Shown here piece by piece: positions 1 to 6,195 of a stretch of DNA of 10,714 nt (its first letter is position 1; each line of letters starts with the position of its first letter). The DNA lies in contig DJBG01000115.1 of NCBI GenBank assembly GCA_002429965.1, forward strand, positions 29,291 through 40,004, in the 5' to 3' direction. The DNA comes from Hungatella sp. UBA5982. Its GTDB lineage: Bacteria; Bacillota; Clostridia; Lachnospirales; Lachnospiraceae. The translations under genes were made by a program, and so were the position numbers. Under the pieces are notes generated by a model. That model was not told the DNA's origin and did no database searches. It saw only the letters and a list, made by a program, of their open reading frames with translations.

Positions 1-39
1 AATGCTATGAACATGATAATCCGCTGTCAGCATAGTCAT
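1..39 (-). CDS. PHP-domain phosphoesterase, N-terminus only (runs off left edge)
   Basis: Only 13 codons lie in the window, reading MTMLTADYHVHSI. The D-Y-H-x-H-S string is the usual opening of PHP-domain proteins, where the HxH pair binds catalytic metals; members include histidinol-phosphatase-like phosphoesterases and the exonuclease domains of DNA polymerases. The first ATG overlaps the stop of the preceding permease gene as ATGA, which points to translational coupling in one operon. The ATG two codons later (33-31) is equally possible, since AAAGGG sits about six bases before it. As the last visible gene of a sugar-transport operon, it may dephosphorylate or cleave the imported compound; that is inference. 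The family call rests on a short motif only. Confidence 0.6.
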   Translation of the reverse strand, partial: MTMLTADYHVHSI

Positions 40-875
40 CCCTTTACCGCTCCCTGGGTGAGTCCTCGTACAAACTGCTTCTGCATACACAGGAATAAAA
101 TGATCATAGGAAGTGAGGCGATCAGGATCCCGGCCAGCATGACCACGTAATCCGACTTTAAATCTCCCTGAAACGCCATAAGCCCAAGAGGAATGGTCAT
201 GATGGATTTGCTCTCCAGAAATACATTGGCAAACAGGAATTCGTTCCATACAAAGTTTAGGTTTACGATGGCACAGGAAGCAAGAACCGGCCTGCTGACA
301 GGAACGATGATCAGGAAAAACCGCTGCAGGCTGTTGCAGCCATCTACAATAGCCGCTTCCTCCAACTCCCTTGGGATAGAGATAAAATAAGACCGGAGCA
401 GGAACATTGTAAATGGAATGCGGAATGCCACGTAGGGCAGGATGATCGCCCATTGAGTATTGTAAAGCTTTAAGGATTGCAAAATTTTGTAAAGAGGAAC
501 CAAAGCAACCTGTTCAGATAAGGCCATGCCTCCCAGTACCAGGAAAAAGAGAAAGGTGCTGCCCGGAAGCTGAAATCTGGTCAGACCATAAGCCAGAAAG
601 GAGCTGATGAACAGGATAAAAAGCAGGGAGACCGCACTAACCAGAATAGAATTCTTAAAGTAGCTAAAAAGGCCTTTATTCCATGCAGTCACATAGTTAA
701 CGGCCATCCACTTTTTAGGCAAAGCCAGGGAATTCAAAAACATCTCCTGATTCGTCTTTAAAGAGTTTAAGATCAGCCACAAGACCGGAAAAAGAATGAC
801 ACACACCAAAAAAACCAGGAAAATATGCAGCAATATCTTTAATAAAAAAACCTTTGAATTATTAGAATGTTTCAT
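36..875 (-). CDS. Carbohydrate ABC transporter permease, MalG type (CUT1 family)
   Basis: This 279-residue inner-membrane subunit forms half of the sugar channel together with the MalF-type permease upstream. It has about six hydrophobic segments, the first at residues 11-38. The EAA loop that docks onto the ATPase is clear: E173-A-A, G179, and the I-x-V-P at 190-192, in the ABC permease (BPD_transp_1) domain. Length and the short N-terminal cytoplasmic tail are typical of MalG relatives. The start is fixed by an AAAGGAGG site seven bases upstream, and only 14 bases separate it from the upstream permease. Its TGA stop is shared with the ATG of the PHP gene. No ATP-binding subunit is seen in the window; many Bacillota CUT1 systems use a shared MsmK-like ATPase encoded elsewhere. 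Confidence 0.93.
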   Translation of the reverse strand: MKHSNNSKVFLLKILLHIFLVFLVCVILFPVLWLILNSLKTNQEMFLNSLALPKKWMAVNYVTAWNKGLFSYFKNSILVSAVSLLFILFISSFLAYGLTRFQLPGSTFLFFLVLGGMALSEQVALVPLYKILQSLKLYNTQWAIILPYVAFRIPFTMFLLRSYFISIPRELEEAAIVDGCNSLQRFFLIIVPVSRPVLASCAIVNLNFVWNEFLFANVFLESKSIMTIPLGLMAFQGDLKSDYVVMLAGILIASLPMIILFLCMQKQFVRGLTQGAVKG

Positions 876-889
876 TCTGCATTCCTCCT

Positions 890-1765
890 TTATATCTCGC
901 CGGACCTTGAGGCCTTCAACTGTATGACAGATGCGGTCAGGGTGATGGCAAATATTAATACTCCTGTAGTGGCCGCCATGCCCATATCGTCATGCAGGAA
1001 TGCATTCTGATAGAGAAACAGGCCAAGAACCTGAGAATTATTTCCTGGACCTCCGCTGGTGGTTGAATAAACCTCGGTAAATAATTTAAATGCACCGATA
1101 ATGGTAATAATGGAGCATACCAAAAGCTGCTCCTTGGCAAGCGGAAGGGATATGCTCAAGGCTCTCCTTACCGGACCTGCCCCGTCGATGAGTGCCGCCT
1201 CCAGATAATCCACCGGCACATTTTGGAAAGCAACCACCATTAGCAGCGTGATATATCCGGTAAACTGCCACTGGCTCATGGCTATGATACAGAAGATGGC
1301 CAGTCTTTTATCCCCCAGCCAGGTTTGCTGGAACTGAGAAAGTCCCACATTTTTTAAAAATGTATTTAGGAGGCCAACCTGTGGGGAATAAATGAAATTA
1401 AACATTAGGCCTACAGCGGTCAGGGAAATCAGTGATGGAATAAAGTAAACATTCCTATAAAATCCTCTTGCCCTGCCGGTAAGCCTGCTCTCCAGCAAAA
1501 GAGCAAGAACCGTTCCAAAACCAACCTGGACGATCAGCGATATGATGCAATAATACAGGTTGTTGCGTATCATAATCGGAAATACTTCATTCATAAATAA
1601 ACGCTTGAAATTATTGAGCCCCACAAACTTCATGGTGGAGGAGTAGGAAGATAACCGGAAAAAACTGTACACGCAGTTGACTATGATAGGAATGTATACA
1701 AAGCCCAGCACCATGAGAAGCCCCGGCAGTATATACAGGTATGGTACGAATTTCTTTTTTTTCAT
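890..1765 (-). CDS. Carbohydrate ABC transporter permease, MalF type (CUT1 family)
   Basis: This 291-residue integral membrane protein is the partner of the MalG-type permease. The first membrane segment spans about residues 8-30 and is followed by the F-x-G-L-x-N-F motif (residues 47-53) common in UgpA/LacF/MalF-type permeases. The EAA loop is E189-A-A, G195, L207-P208. The S-G-G-P stretch at 237-240 and following N-N-S-x-V-L are also typical of this subfamily. It lacks the large periplasmic P2 domain of E. coli MalF, as expected for Gram-positive CUT1 systems. It lies 70 bases downstream of the binding-protein gene, with a stem-loop in between. The start is an ATG preceded by an AAGGATGGG stretch, a weaker ribosome site than those of its neighbours. 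The sugar cannot be read from sequence. Confidence 0.93.
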   Translation of the reverse strand: MKKKKFVPYLYILPGLLMVLGFVYIPIIVNCVYSFFRLSSYSSTMKFVGLNNFKRLFMNEVFPIMIRNNLYYCIISLIVQVGFGTVLALLLESRLTGRARGFYRNVYFIPSLISLTAVGLMFNFIYSPQVGLLNTFLKNVGLSQFQQTWLGDKRLAIFCIIAMSQWQFTGYITLLMVVAFQNVPVDYLEAALIDGAGPVRRALSISLPLAKEQLLVCSIITIIGAFKLFTEVYSTTSGGPGNNSQVLGLFLYQNAFLHDDMGMAATTGVLIFAITLTASVIQLKASRSGEI

Positions 1766-1787
1766 CTGGATCCCATCCTTTTTCGTG

Positions 1788-1814
1788 AACAGGGAGCGTG
1801 ATACGCTCCCTGTT
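1788..1814 (-). promoter_or_regulatory. Intercistronic stem-loop between binding protein and permease genes
   Basis: AACAGGGAGCGT (1788-1799) and ACGCTCCCTGTT (1803-1814) form a perfect 12-bp stem with a three-base loop. It begins 21 bases past the stop of the solute-binding-protein gene and ends before the ribosome site of the permease. On the minus strand it is followed by CACGAAAAAGG, with no T-run, so it is not a classic Rho-independent terminator. In malE-malF-like operons, structures at this place protect the upstream mRNA from 3' decay and allow far more binding protein than permease to be made; that role is inferred here from position. Confidence 0.7.
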
Positions 1815-1835
1815 AAGCTATATTCGTATATTTAT

Positions 1836-3194
1836 TTAGCGTACCAGTGACTGTGCTTCCTTTGCTGCTGCCTGAACCTTTTTCATGGCCTCCGCCGGAG
1901 TCACGTCTTCGTTGGTGATATCTGAAATAGCGGTAAGGTATGTGTCGCATACGGTTGAATACAGGGAACTGTCAAACCATGGCCCCATTTCCTTTGCAGA
2001 AGAAATCGCCTTATATGCATCGATCAAAGAGGGGTCCTTTAAGTCTGCGTCAACACCCTTGGAGGCATTGAACCAGCCAACCTCTTCCGCCTGGGCAGCG
2101 CCCACTTCCGGCCCAAGGAACCACTTTAAGAACTGGACGCATTCATCAGGGTATTTGGTCTTTGAAGAGACGACAAAGCCCTCTGGAGAACCGGAAAGAA
2201 GATCCGTATTGCCGGAGCCTTCTACAATCGGGAAATGAAACATTCCCCAGTTCAAATCCTTATTTTCCTGCTTAACATTTGTAATTTCTACCAGTTCTGC
2301 ATACAACATGGCGGTCTGTCCCTGAGTAAATCCCAATCTTGCCATATCATGAGTCTGCCCATTGACTCCGGCGTTCATGTAGGGTACCAGCTGTTTATAA
2401 TATTCAAGGGCCTTCACATATCCGGGATCTGTAAATTCCCCTGTCTTCGGATTATAATCTTTAGCCCTTACATCGTCTGCCACGAGCATCTGATTTAATG
2501 TTCCCACATAGTGGCATGCCGGCCATTGGTCCTGATTGCCTTCCGCGATGGGCGTGATCCCGTCCGCTTTCAGCTTATCACAAAGGGTTAAAAATTCATC
2601 CCATGTCTTAGGGATTTTAAGGCCTTCCTTTTCAAAAATATCCTTATTGTAAAAGAATAGTTTGCCGTCCAGGCGGAAGGGAACACCGTAAATCATTCCG
2701 TCATCAGTCGTATACTCCACCATCTGGGTGGTCAAAAGAGAATCTTTCCACGCCGTATCCTTTTCCATATACTGCGTCAGATCCAGAATCAGGTTTTCAC
2801 GGATAAAACGTTCGGAGAACTCGCCGCCCCAGCTGAAAAAGATATCAGGGCACTCGTCAGAGCCGACAACTACTTTGATCTTCTCTTTATACGGCTGGTT
2901 CTGAGCGCTTGTAATCTGAATATCAATGTCCGGATGGGCTGCTTCATATTCCGCTGCCTTTTTTTCAATAAATGAGTTGCACGGATCATCAGGGAACCGG
3001 TGAAACAGCTTAATAACCTTTTTATCCCCCGCTGAGGCTGCTGCCGTTTTATCCCCGGAATCGGACTGGGAAGATTCGGATGTGGCTTTGGATGAAGGGG
3101 ATTGCTCATTGGTATTGCCGCTGCAGGCTGTCATGGACATAGCCATGATGCAGGATAAGCCTGCTAACATTGCTTTTTTAAAGCTTTTTTTCAT
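1836..3194 (-). CDS. Extracellular sugar-binding lipoprotein of a CUT1 ABC transporter
   Basis: The 452-residue product is a family 1 extracellular solute-binding protein, which captures a sugar outside the cell and delivers it to the two permeases downstream. Residues 1-23 form a lipoprotein signal peptide (MKKSFKK, then a hydrophobic stretch) ending in the lipobox M-T-A-C with Cys24 as the lipid anchor. A Ser/Thr/Gly/Lys-rich linker (about 25-58) leads to the mature domain, which opens with K-V-I-K-L-F-H. Family signatures include P-D-I-F-F-S-W-G near residue 115, G-V-P-F-R-L-D-G-K-L-F-F-Y-N-K-D near 170-185, and I-P-K-T-W-D-E-F just after. The start is set by GAAAGGAG before the ATG. The gene is first in its operon and has a strong promoter and operator about 80-110 bases upstream. 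Substrate is unknown; length and motifs fit oligosaccharide or glycoside binders. Confidence 0.93.
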   Translation of the reverse strand: MKKSFKKAMLAGLSCIMAMSMTACSGNTNEQSPSSKATSESSQSDSGDKTAAASAGDKKVIKLFHRFPDDPCNSFIEKKAAEYEAAHPDIDIQITSAQNQPYKEKIKVVVGSDECPDIFFSWGGEFSERFIRENLILDLTQYMEKDTAWKDSLLTTQMVEYTTDDGMIYGVPFRLDGKLFFYNKDIFEKEGLKIPKTWDEFLTLCDKLKADGITPIAEGNQDQWPACHYVGTLNQMLVADDVRAKDYNPKTGEFTDPGYVKALEYYKQLVPYMNAGVNGQTHDMARLGFTQGQTAMLYAELVEITNVKQENKDLNWGMFHFPIVEGSGNTDLLSGSPEGFVVSSKTKYPDECVQFLKWFLGPEVGAAQAEEVGWFNASKGVDADLKDPSLIDAYKAISSAKEMGPWFDSSLYSTVCDTYLTAISDITNEDVTPAEAMKKVQAAAKEAQSLVR

Positions 3195-3244
3195 AATTTA
3201 TTCTCCTTTCTTGTATCCGGTAAAATAGTTGTCGCGGTTATGTA

Positions 3245-3263
3245 TTGTATGCATACATCTTAT
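3245..3263. promoter_or_regulatory. Probable GntR operator of the transport operon
   Basis: TGTATGCATACA (3246-3257) is a perfect 12-bp palindrome, extended to TTGTATGCATACATCTTAT. The same string, minus one central G, occurs in front of the GntR gene at 4196-4213. GT-N-TA/TA-N-AC half-sites fit the general pattern of HutC-type GntR operators. Relative to the promoter at 3277-3305 it lies at about +8 to +26, a place where bound repressor would block transcription. A further TGTAT half-site (minus strand, 3277-3273) lies next to the -10 box. Confidence 0.7.
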
Positions 3264-3276
3264 TACAACTAGATAC

Positions 3277-3305
3277 ATTATATTATGATATAACATATTT
3301 TGCAA
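3277..3305 (-). promoter_or_regulatory. Housekeeping-type promoter of the sugar transport operon
   Basis: On the minus strand, TTGCAA (3305-3300) is separated by 17 bases from a perfect TATAAT (3282-3277), within AT-rich DNA. Transcription would begin near 3270, upstream of the palindromic operator and about 75 bases before the binding-protein start codon at 3194. The perfect -10 box suggests strong expression once repression is lifted. Confidence 0.7.
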
Positions 3306-3371
3306 TAGCTTTTTTTATTTTATTGTCTGTTTCCTCCCATGGCCTAACCATATGCCGGCTTTTTATAGTAA

Positions 3372-3425
3372 AAATGACGAATATTTTAGAAAATAAATTT
3401 TATTTTCCTAAATACTTCGTCATTT
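3372..3425 (-). terminator. AT-rich hairpin terminator after the GntR gene
   Basis: The arms at 3372-3397 and 3399-3425 pair almost throughout: AAATGACGAA against TTCGTCATTT at the base, then A/T-rich pairing with small bulges. On the minus strand the hairpin is followed by a run of five T's (TCATTTTTACTAT). It lies 34 bases past the regulator stop and before the promoter of the transport operon, so it would separate the two transcription units. The stem is unusually long and AT-rich for a terminator. Confidence 0.55.
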
Positions 3426-3458
3426 AAGCAATCAATTATGAAATTTACTTTGTTACGT

Positions 3459-4166
3459 TTACGTAAAGATCGTCAGCTTATACCGCTCCGGATTGATGAT
3501 CAGCTTACTGTAATGGATGACCTGGCCCTCCTCATCCATTACCTGATCCTTATGCAGAAGGAGAACCTGGCCTTCATTCACTCCTAAATATCCGGCTTCC
3601 TCTTTCGTCGCATAGCAAATTTCCACTGTCTTCACCGCATGGGTGGGTACGGTATCATGCCTGCGCAGGATAAAATAAACAGAGCCTGTTAAATCTTCTC
3701 CCATCAGATAGGAGTACTTTGACGGAAAATATCCTTCTTCCAGCATGACCGGCTCCTTGTCGCTCTTGCGGATCCGGATAATCTTTAGAACACGTTCCTT
3801 ATCATTTATATGAAGATACCGGCTTATGGAAACGGAAGCGGATGTCCATTCCAGGGAAACCATCTCTGTGGATGCTGTCTTTCCGTCATTTTCACATATC
3901 TCTGTAAAACTTAAAAGCTTATTCATAACCCGGTTCAGCTTTTTTGCAGCCACAAAGGTGCCTATCCCCTGGTGCTTTCTGAGATATCCTCCATCAACCA
4001 GTATTTCAATCGCTTTTCTGACCGTAATCCTGCTGACGTCATAATTCTGGCTGAACTCAAGCTCCGTCATAAGTTTATCGTTTTCTTTTAATTTACCTTC
4101 CACAATCTGCTGTTTAATATCATCCGCAAGCTGCTGGTACAAAGGGGTGATTGAATTCTTATTCAT
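3459..4166 (-). CDS. GntR family transcriptional regulator, HutC type with UTRA domain
   Basis: This 235-residue DNA-binding regulator has an N-terminal winged helix-turn-helix (residues 1-72) with the family pattern P-L-Y-Q-Q-L, then L-x-T-E-x-E-F, V-S-R-I-T-V-R-K-A, and G-I-G-T-F-V on the wing. Residues of about 85-230 form a UTRA ligand domain, which in this family senses small molecules such as sugar phosphates or amino-acid derivatives; the L-L-S-F-T-E and P-V-M-L-E-E-G-Y-F motifs are typical. The start is supported by AAAGGAG six bases before the ATG. It is encoded upstream of, and on the same strand as, the transporter operon, with its own promoter. A near-identical palindrome at both promoters makes it the likely repressor of both. 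The inducer is not evident. Confidence 0.92.
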   Translation of the reverse strand: MNKNSITPLYQQLADDIKQQIVEGKLKENDKLMTELEFSQNYDVSRITVRKAIEILVDGGYLRKHQGIGTFVAAKKLNRVMNKLLSFTEICENDGKTASTEMVSLEWTSASVSISRYLHINDKERVLKIIRIRKSDKEPVMLEEGYFPSKYSYLMGEDLTGSVYFILRRHDTVPTHAVKTVEICYATKEEAGYLGVNEGQVLLLHKDQVMDEEGQVIHYSKLIINPERYKLTIFT

Positions 4167-4195
4167 GTTACTCCTTTCTGAACTCTCTCATTTAT

Positions 4196-4213
4196 TTGTA
4201 TCATACATCTTAT
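4196..4213. promoter_or_regulatory. Probable autoregulatory GntR operator
   Basis: TGTAT-C-ATACA (4197-4207) is a palindrome with a single central base, within TTGTATCATACATCTTAT. Eighteen bases match the operator at 3245-3263 with one base removed at the centre. It starts right after the -10 box of the regulator's promoter and covers the likely transcription start, so binding should shut off the regulator's own gene. Confidence 0.68.
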
Positions 4214-4240
4214 AATATCACGTCAATCTCAAAAGGACAA
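4212..4240 (-). promoter_or_regulatory. Promoter of the GntR regulator gene
   Basis: On the minus strand TTGTCC (4240-4235) is 17 bases from TATTAT (4217-4212). The -10 box touches the palindromic operator. A second -35-like hexamer, TTGACG, lies inside the spacer but has only a poor -10 (TGATAC) at the correct distance. Confidence 0.55.
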
Positions 4241-4385
4241 TTCTATTTCTTCCTATATTTTGTCCCAATTCCTGTATGGACCTGGCCAGATGTATTACCC
4301 AGGATTGGTACGCGTTCATTCCCTTCCATTCTATTAAGATTATTTTTTCCCGTTGGAGATTGCGGAATATTTCCCGGCGTCAGCA

Positions 4386-4391
4386 TATAAT
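4386..4391 (+). promoter_or_regulatory. Possible -10 box for the gene at 4426
   Basis: A TATAAT occurs 35 bases before the start codon. No good -35 is present at 16-18 bases; TTGCGG (4360-4365) is 20 bases away. The longer string CATATAATA also fits the sporulation sigma-K -10 pattern, but no matching -35 is seen. The rest of the 259-base divergent spacer contains only the regulator's promoter and operator. Confidence 0.3.
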
Positions 4392-4425
4392 ATTAATTAA
4401 TTCACATGCTTTTCAGGGGGGTTTT

Positions 4426-5022
4426 ATGAATAATACTACTACAGGCAGAAGGGGAAGCATCACTAAAGTCGGGAGCATCCTGCACATTGAAAACGCCCTG
4501 GTAGAAGATGTGTATACTTCCAACAGCAGAACCGGTTATGTCATAGTTTCTTACGCGGCCCACGGCCGGAATGAAATGGTCTATATTGAACTCCTTCAAT
4601 TGAACGTGGATTGGGATACGATCTTAATCAATCAATTTGGCGACCCTATCAGCTTGTGCGCCATCAGAAGGGATATGTGGGTCAATGCCGAGTTCTCCTC
4701 TGCCATGACAAGAAGCACTCCTCCTCAATCGAAGGCTTACCGGATCGTTGCCTTTCTACCGAATCCCCTTTTTCGCGTAACGACGGACCGAATCGTATCC
4801 GTTGATGTTCAAAATGGCTTCCTCAATACCGGCAATCCTGATGATGAGACGGACCAGATGAGATTTGTCATTTCCCGGGCTACGGAAATACTGGATCAGA
4901 ACGATAATCCCATTGGCATAAGCTCCCTTCAGCCCGGACAGCTGGTAAGGATCGAGCATGCCAACTTCCAGACCGCCAGCATTCCTCCCCAGACCACTGC
5001 TTATCGCATTAAACTGATTTAA
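4426..5022 (+). CDS. Uncharacterised protein with two related beta-rich domains
   Basis: The 198-residue product matches no family I can name with certainty. It has no signal peptide or membrane segment, so it is probably cytoplasmic. It appears to be an internal duplication: residues about 10-110 and 117-198 each end in the same pattern, I-L-x-x-Q, (D/N)-P-I, then (S/T)-x-P-P-Q-(S/T)-x-A-Y-R-I (98-107 and 186-195). The layout of the second copy, with T-E-I-L-D-x-N-D-N-P-I and L-Q-P-G-Q-L-V-R-I, resembles small OB-fold-like domains such as the YobA/DUF3221 group, usually found in exported proteins. The start is chosen at 4426 because AGGGGGG lies five bases before it; the frame stays open back to 4276, but that stretch lacks a ribosome site and contains the likely promoter. 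It is transcribed away from the GntR gene and towards hydE. Confidence 0.8.
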   Translation: MNNTTTGRRGSITKVGSILHIENALVEDVYTSNSRTGYVIVSYAAHGRNEMVYIELLQLNVDWDTILINQFGDPISLCAIRRDMWVNAEFSSAMTRSTPPQSKAYRIVAFLPNPLFRVTTDRIVSVDVQNGFLNTGNPDDETDQMRFVISRATEILDQNDNPIGISSLQPGQLVRIEHANFQTASIPPQTTAYRIKLI

Positions 5023-5050
5023 TATAGTGTAATATTCCATCAATTATAAA

Positions 5051-5090
5051 GACGCAACCGCCCCTCCATACAGGCAGGCCCGGTTGCGTC
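5051..5090 (-). terminator. Hairpin between converging genes, likely hydE terminator
   Basis: GACGCAACCG (5051-5060) and CGGTTGCGTC (5081-5090) form a perfect 10-bp stem around a 20-base loop. It lies 14 bases past the hydE stop and 28 bases past the stop of the plus-strand gene. On the minus strand it is followed by TTTATAATT, a weak U-tract; on the plus strand CGCCGTT follows, so it would serve mainly hydE. Confidence 0.6.
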
Positions 5091-5104
5091 CGCCGTTCTC
5101 CGGC

Positions 5105-6142
5105 TCATTCTTTATAATCGCCTCTTTTTTCTACCACGTTATAGCCAATGGAGGCAACACGGTTTCTCAGACAGACATTACATTCTGCAGCTTCCTCTCC
5201 GGTACAGATCTTGTTGTCATACAATTCATATTTTTTCCGGACACCAATGGGAGATAAATTGGGCATCAGAACATTGGCTCCTGATAGGATCCCTTTTTCC
5301 CTTCCCTTTGGGTCAAGGGTCCCTAATGCTGTGGTGGAAGGCAGCAGCGCATTCGGCAGCATCAGCCTTAAAATCCCTATGAGAAACAGTGTGAGATCAA
5401 CACTTCCCGCAGGGAAACCGGCAAAGGGCGTATCCTTATGAGGAATAAAAGGCCCAATGCCCACCATCTGGGGAGACAGCTCTCTGATAAACTCCAAATC
5501 CTCAGCAAGACACTTTGCGGTCTGGTAGGGGGAACCAACCATGAATCCGGTGCCCACCTGATAGCCGATCTTTTTTAAATTCCTTAAGCATTCCTTCCGG
5601 TTTTCTAAGGACAGGGAATCAGGATGAAGAAGGGAATAATGTTCCTCATCAGCTGTTTCATGGCGGAGGAGATAGCGGTTTGCCCCCGCTTCATAATATC
5701 TCAAATACTGGTCATAGGTTTTTTCCCCTATGGAAAGGGTGATGGCACAGTCCGGATACTCCTCCCGGATGGTCTTTACAATATCCATCATGATCTCATC
5801 TGTAAATGCAGGGTCTTCCCCTCCCTGAAGCACAAAAGTCCGAAAGCCGAGTCCGTACCCGGACTCACAGCAGGAGAGGATCTCTTCCTTGCTCAACCGG
5901 TACCGGCTGGCATTTTTATTGCTTCTTCTTATGCCGCAGTAATAGCAGTCATTTTTGCAGTAATTCGTAAATTCGATCAGCCCCCTGATATAAACTTCCT
6001 TCTCATAATGATCCTGACTGTAGGTCCTTGCCAGGGAAAATAAATATTCACTGTCTTCTTTATCATAATTTTCCAGCAGGTAAATGAACTCGTCCTTATC
6101 CAGGTTATGAGTTTCATACAGCTTATCAATCAAATGCTTCAT
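5105..6142 (-). CDS. hydE: [FeFe]-hydrogenase H-cluster radical SAM maturase HydE
   Basis: HydE works with HydG and HydF to build the 2Fe subcluster of [FeFe]-hydrogenase in the cytoplasm; it is a radical S-adenosylmethionine enzyme. The 345-residue protein carries the SAM-cluster motif C62-x3-C66-x2-C69 near the N-terminus. Other features matching Thermotoga maritima HydE as I recall it are L-Q-G-G-E-D-P (105-111), R-Y-L-L-R-H-E-T (156-163), M-V-G-I-G-P-F-I-P-H (226-235) and T-T-A-x-G-T (270-275). A C-terminal C313-x7-C321-x2-C324 gives the spacing of the optional second cluster site. This set separates it from its relatives BioB and PylB. The start has AAGGAG eight bases upstream. It follows the VOC gene by 53 bases, probably in one transcript. 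hydF and hydG are not in the window. Confidence 0.9.
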   Translation of the reverse strand: MKHLIDKLYETHNLDKDEFIYLLENYDKEDSEYLFSLARTYSQDHYEKEVYIRGLIEFTNYCKNDCYYCGIRRSNKNASRYRLSKEEILSCCESGYGLGFRTFVLQGGEDPAFTDEIMMDIVKTIREEYPDCAITLSIGEKTYDQYLRYYEAGANRYLLRHETADEEHYSLLHPDSLSLENRKECLRNLKKIGYQVGTGFMVGSPYQTAKCLAEDLEFIRELSPQMVGIGPFIPHKDTPFAGFPAGSVDLTLFLIGILRLMLPNALLPSTTALGTLDPKGREKGILSGANVLMPNLSPIGVRKKYELYDNKICTGEEAAECNVCLRNRVASIGYNVVEKRGDYKE

Positions 6143-6195
6143 TTTCTTTGCTCCTTGCTCTGTAGTTTCCGCCGCTGCCTGGTTTTTTCCGTCCT

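Noticed and set aside
1885..2498. Two plus-strand open frames opposite the binding-protein gene
   Set aside because: Both are antisense to a well-supported lipoprotein gene, without ribosome sites or family motifs.
4364..4392. Sporulation-type (sigma-E or sigma-K) promoter before the 4426 gene
   Set aside because: CATATAATA fits the -10 pattern and GGAATATTT looks like a sigma-E -35, but the gap is only 11-12 bases rather than about 14, and no sigma-K -35 is present.
4276..4425. An earlier ATG at 4276 that would lengthen the 4426 gene by 50 residues
   Set aside because: No ribosome binding site lies before it, the added segment does not look protein-like, it contains the likely -10 box, and a strong AGGGGGG site precedes the ATG at 4426.
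5624..6043. A 139-residue open frame on the plus strand
   Set aside because: It lies wholly antisense to hydE, has no ribosome site or recognisable motifs, and is explained as a shadow of that gene.
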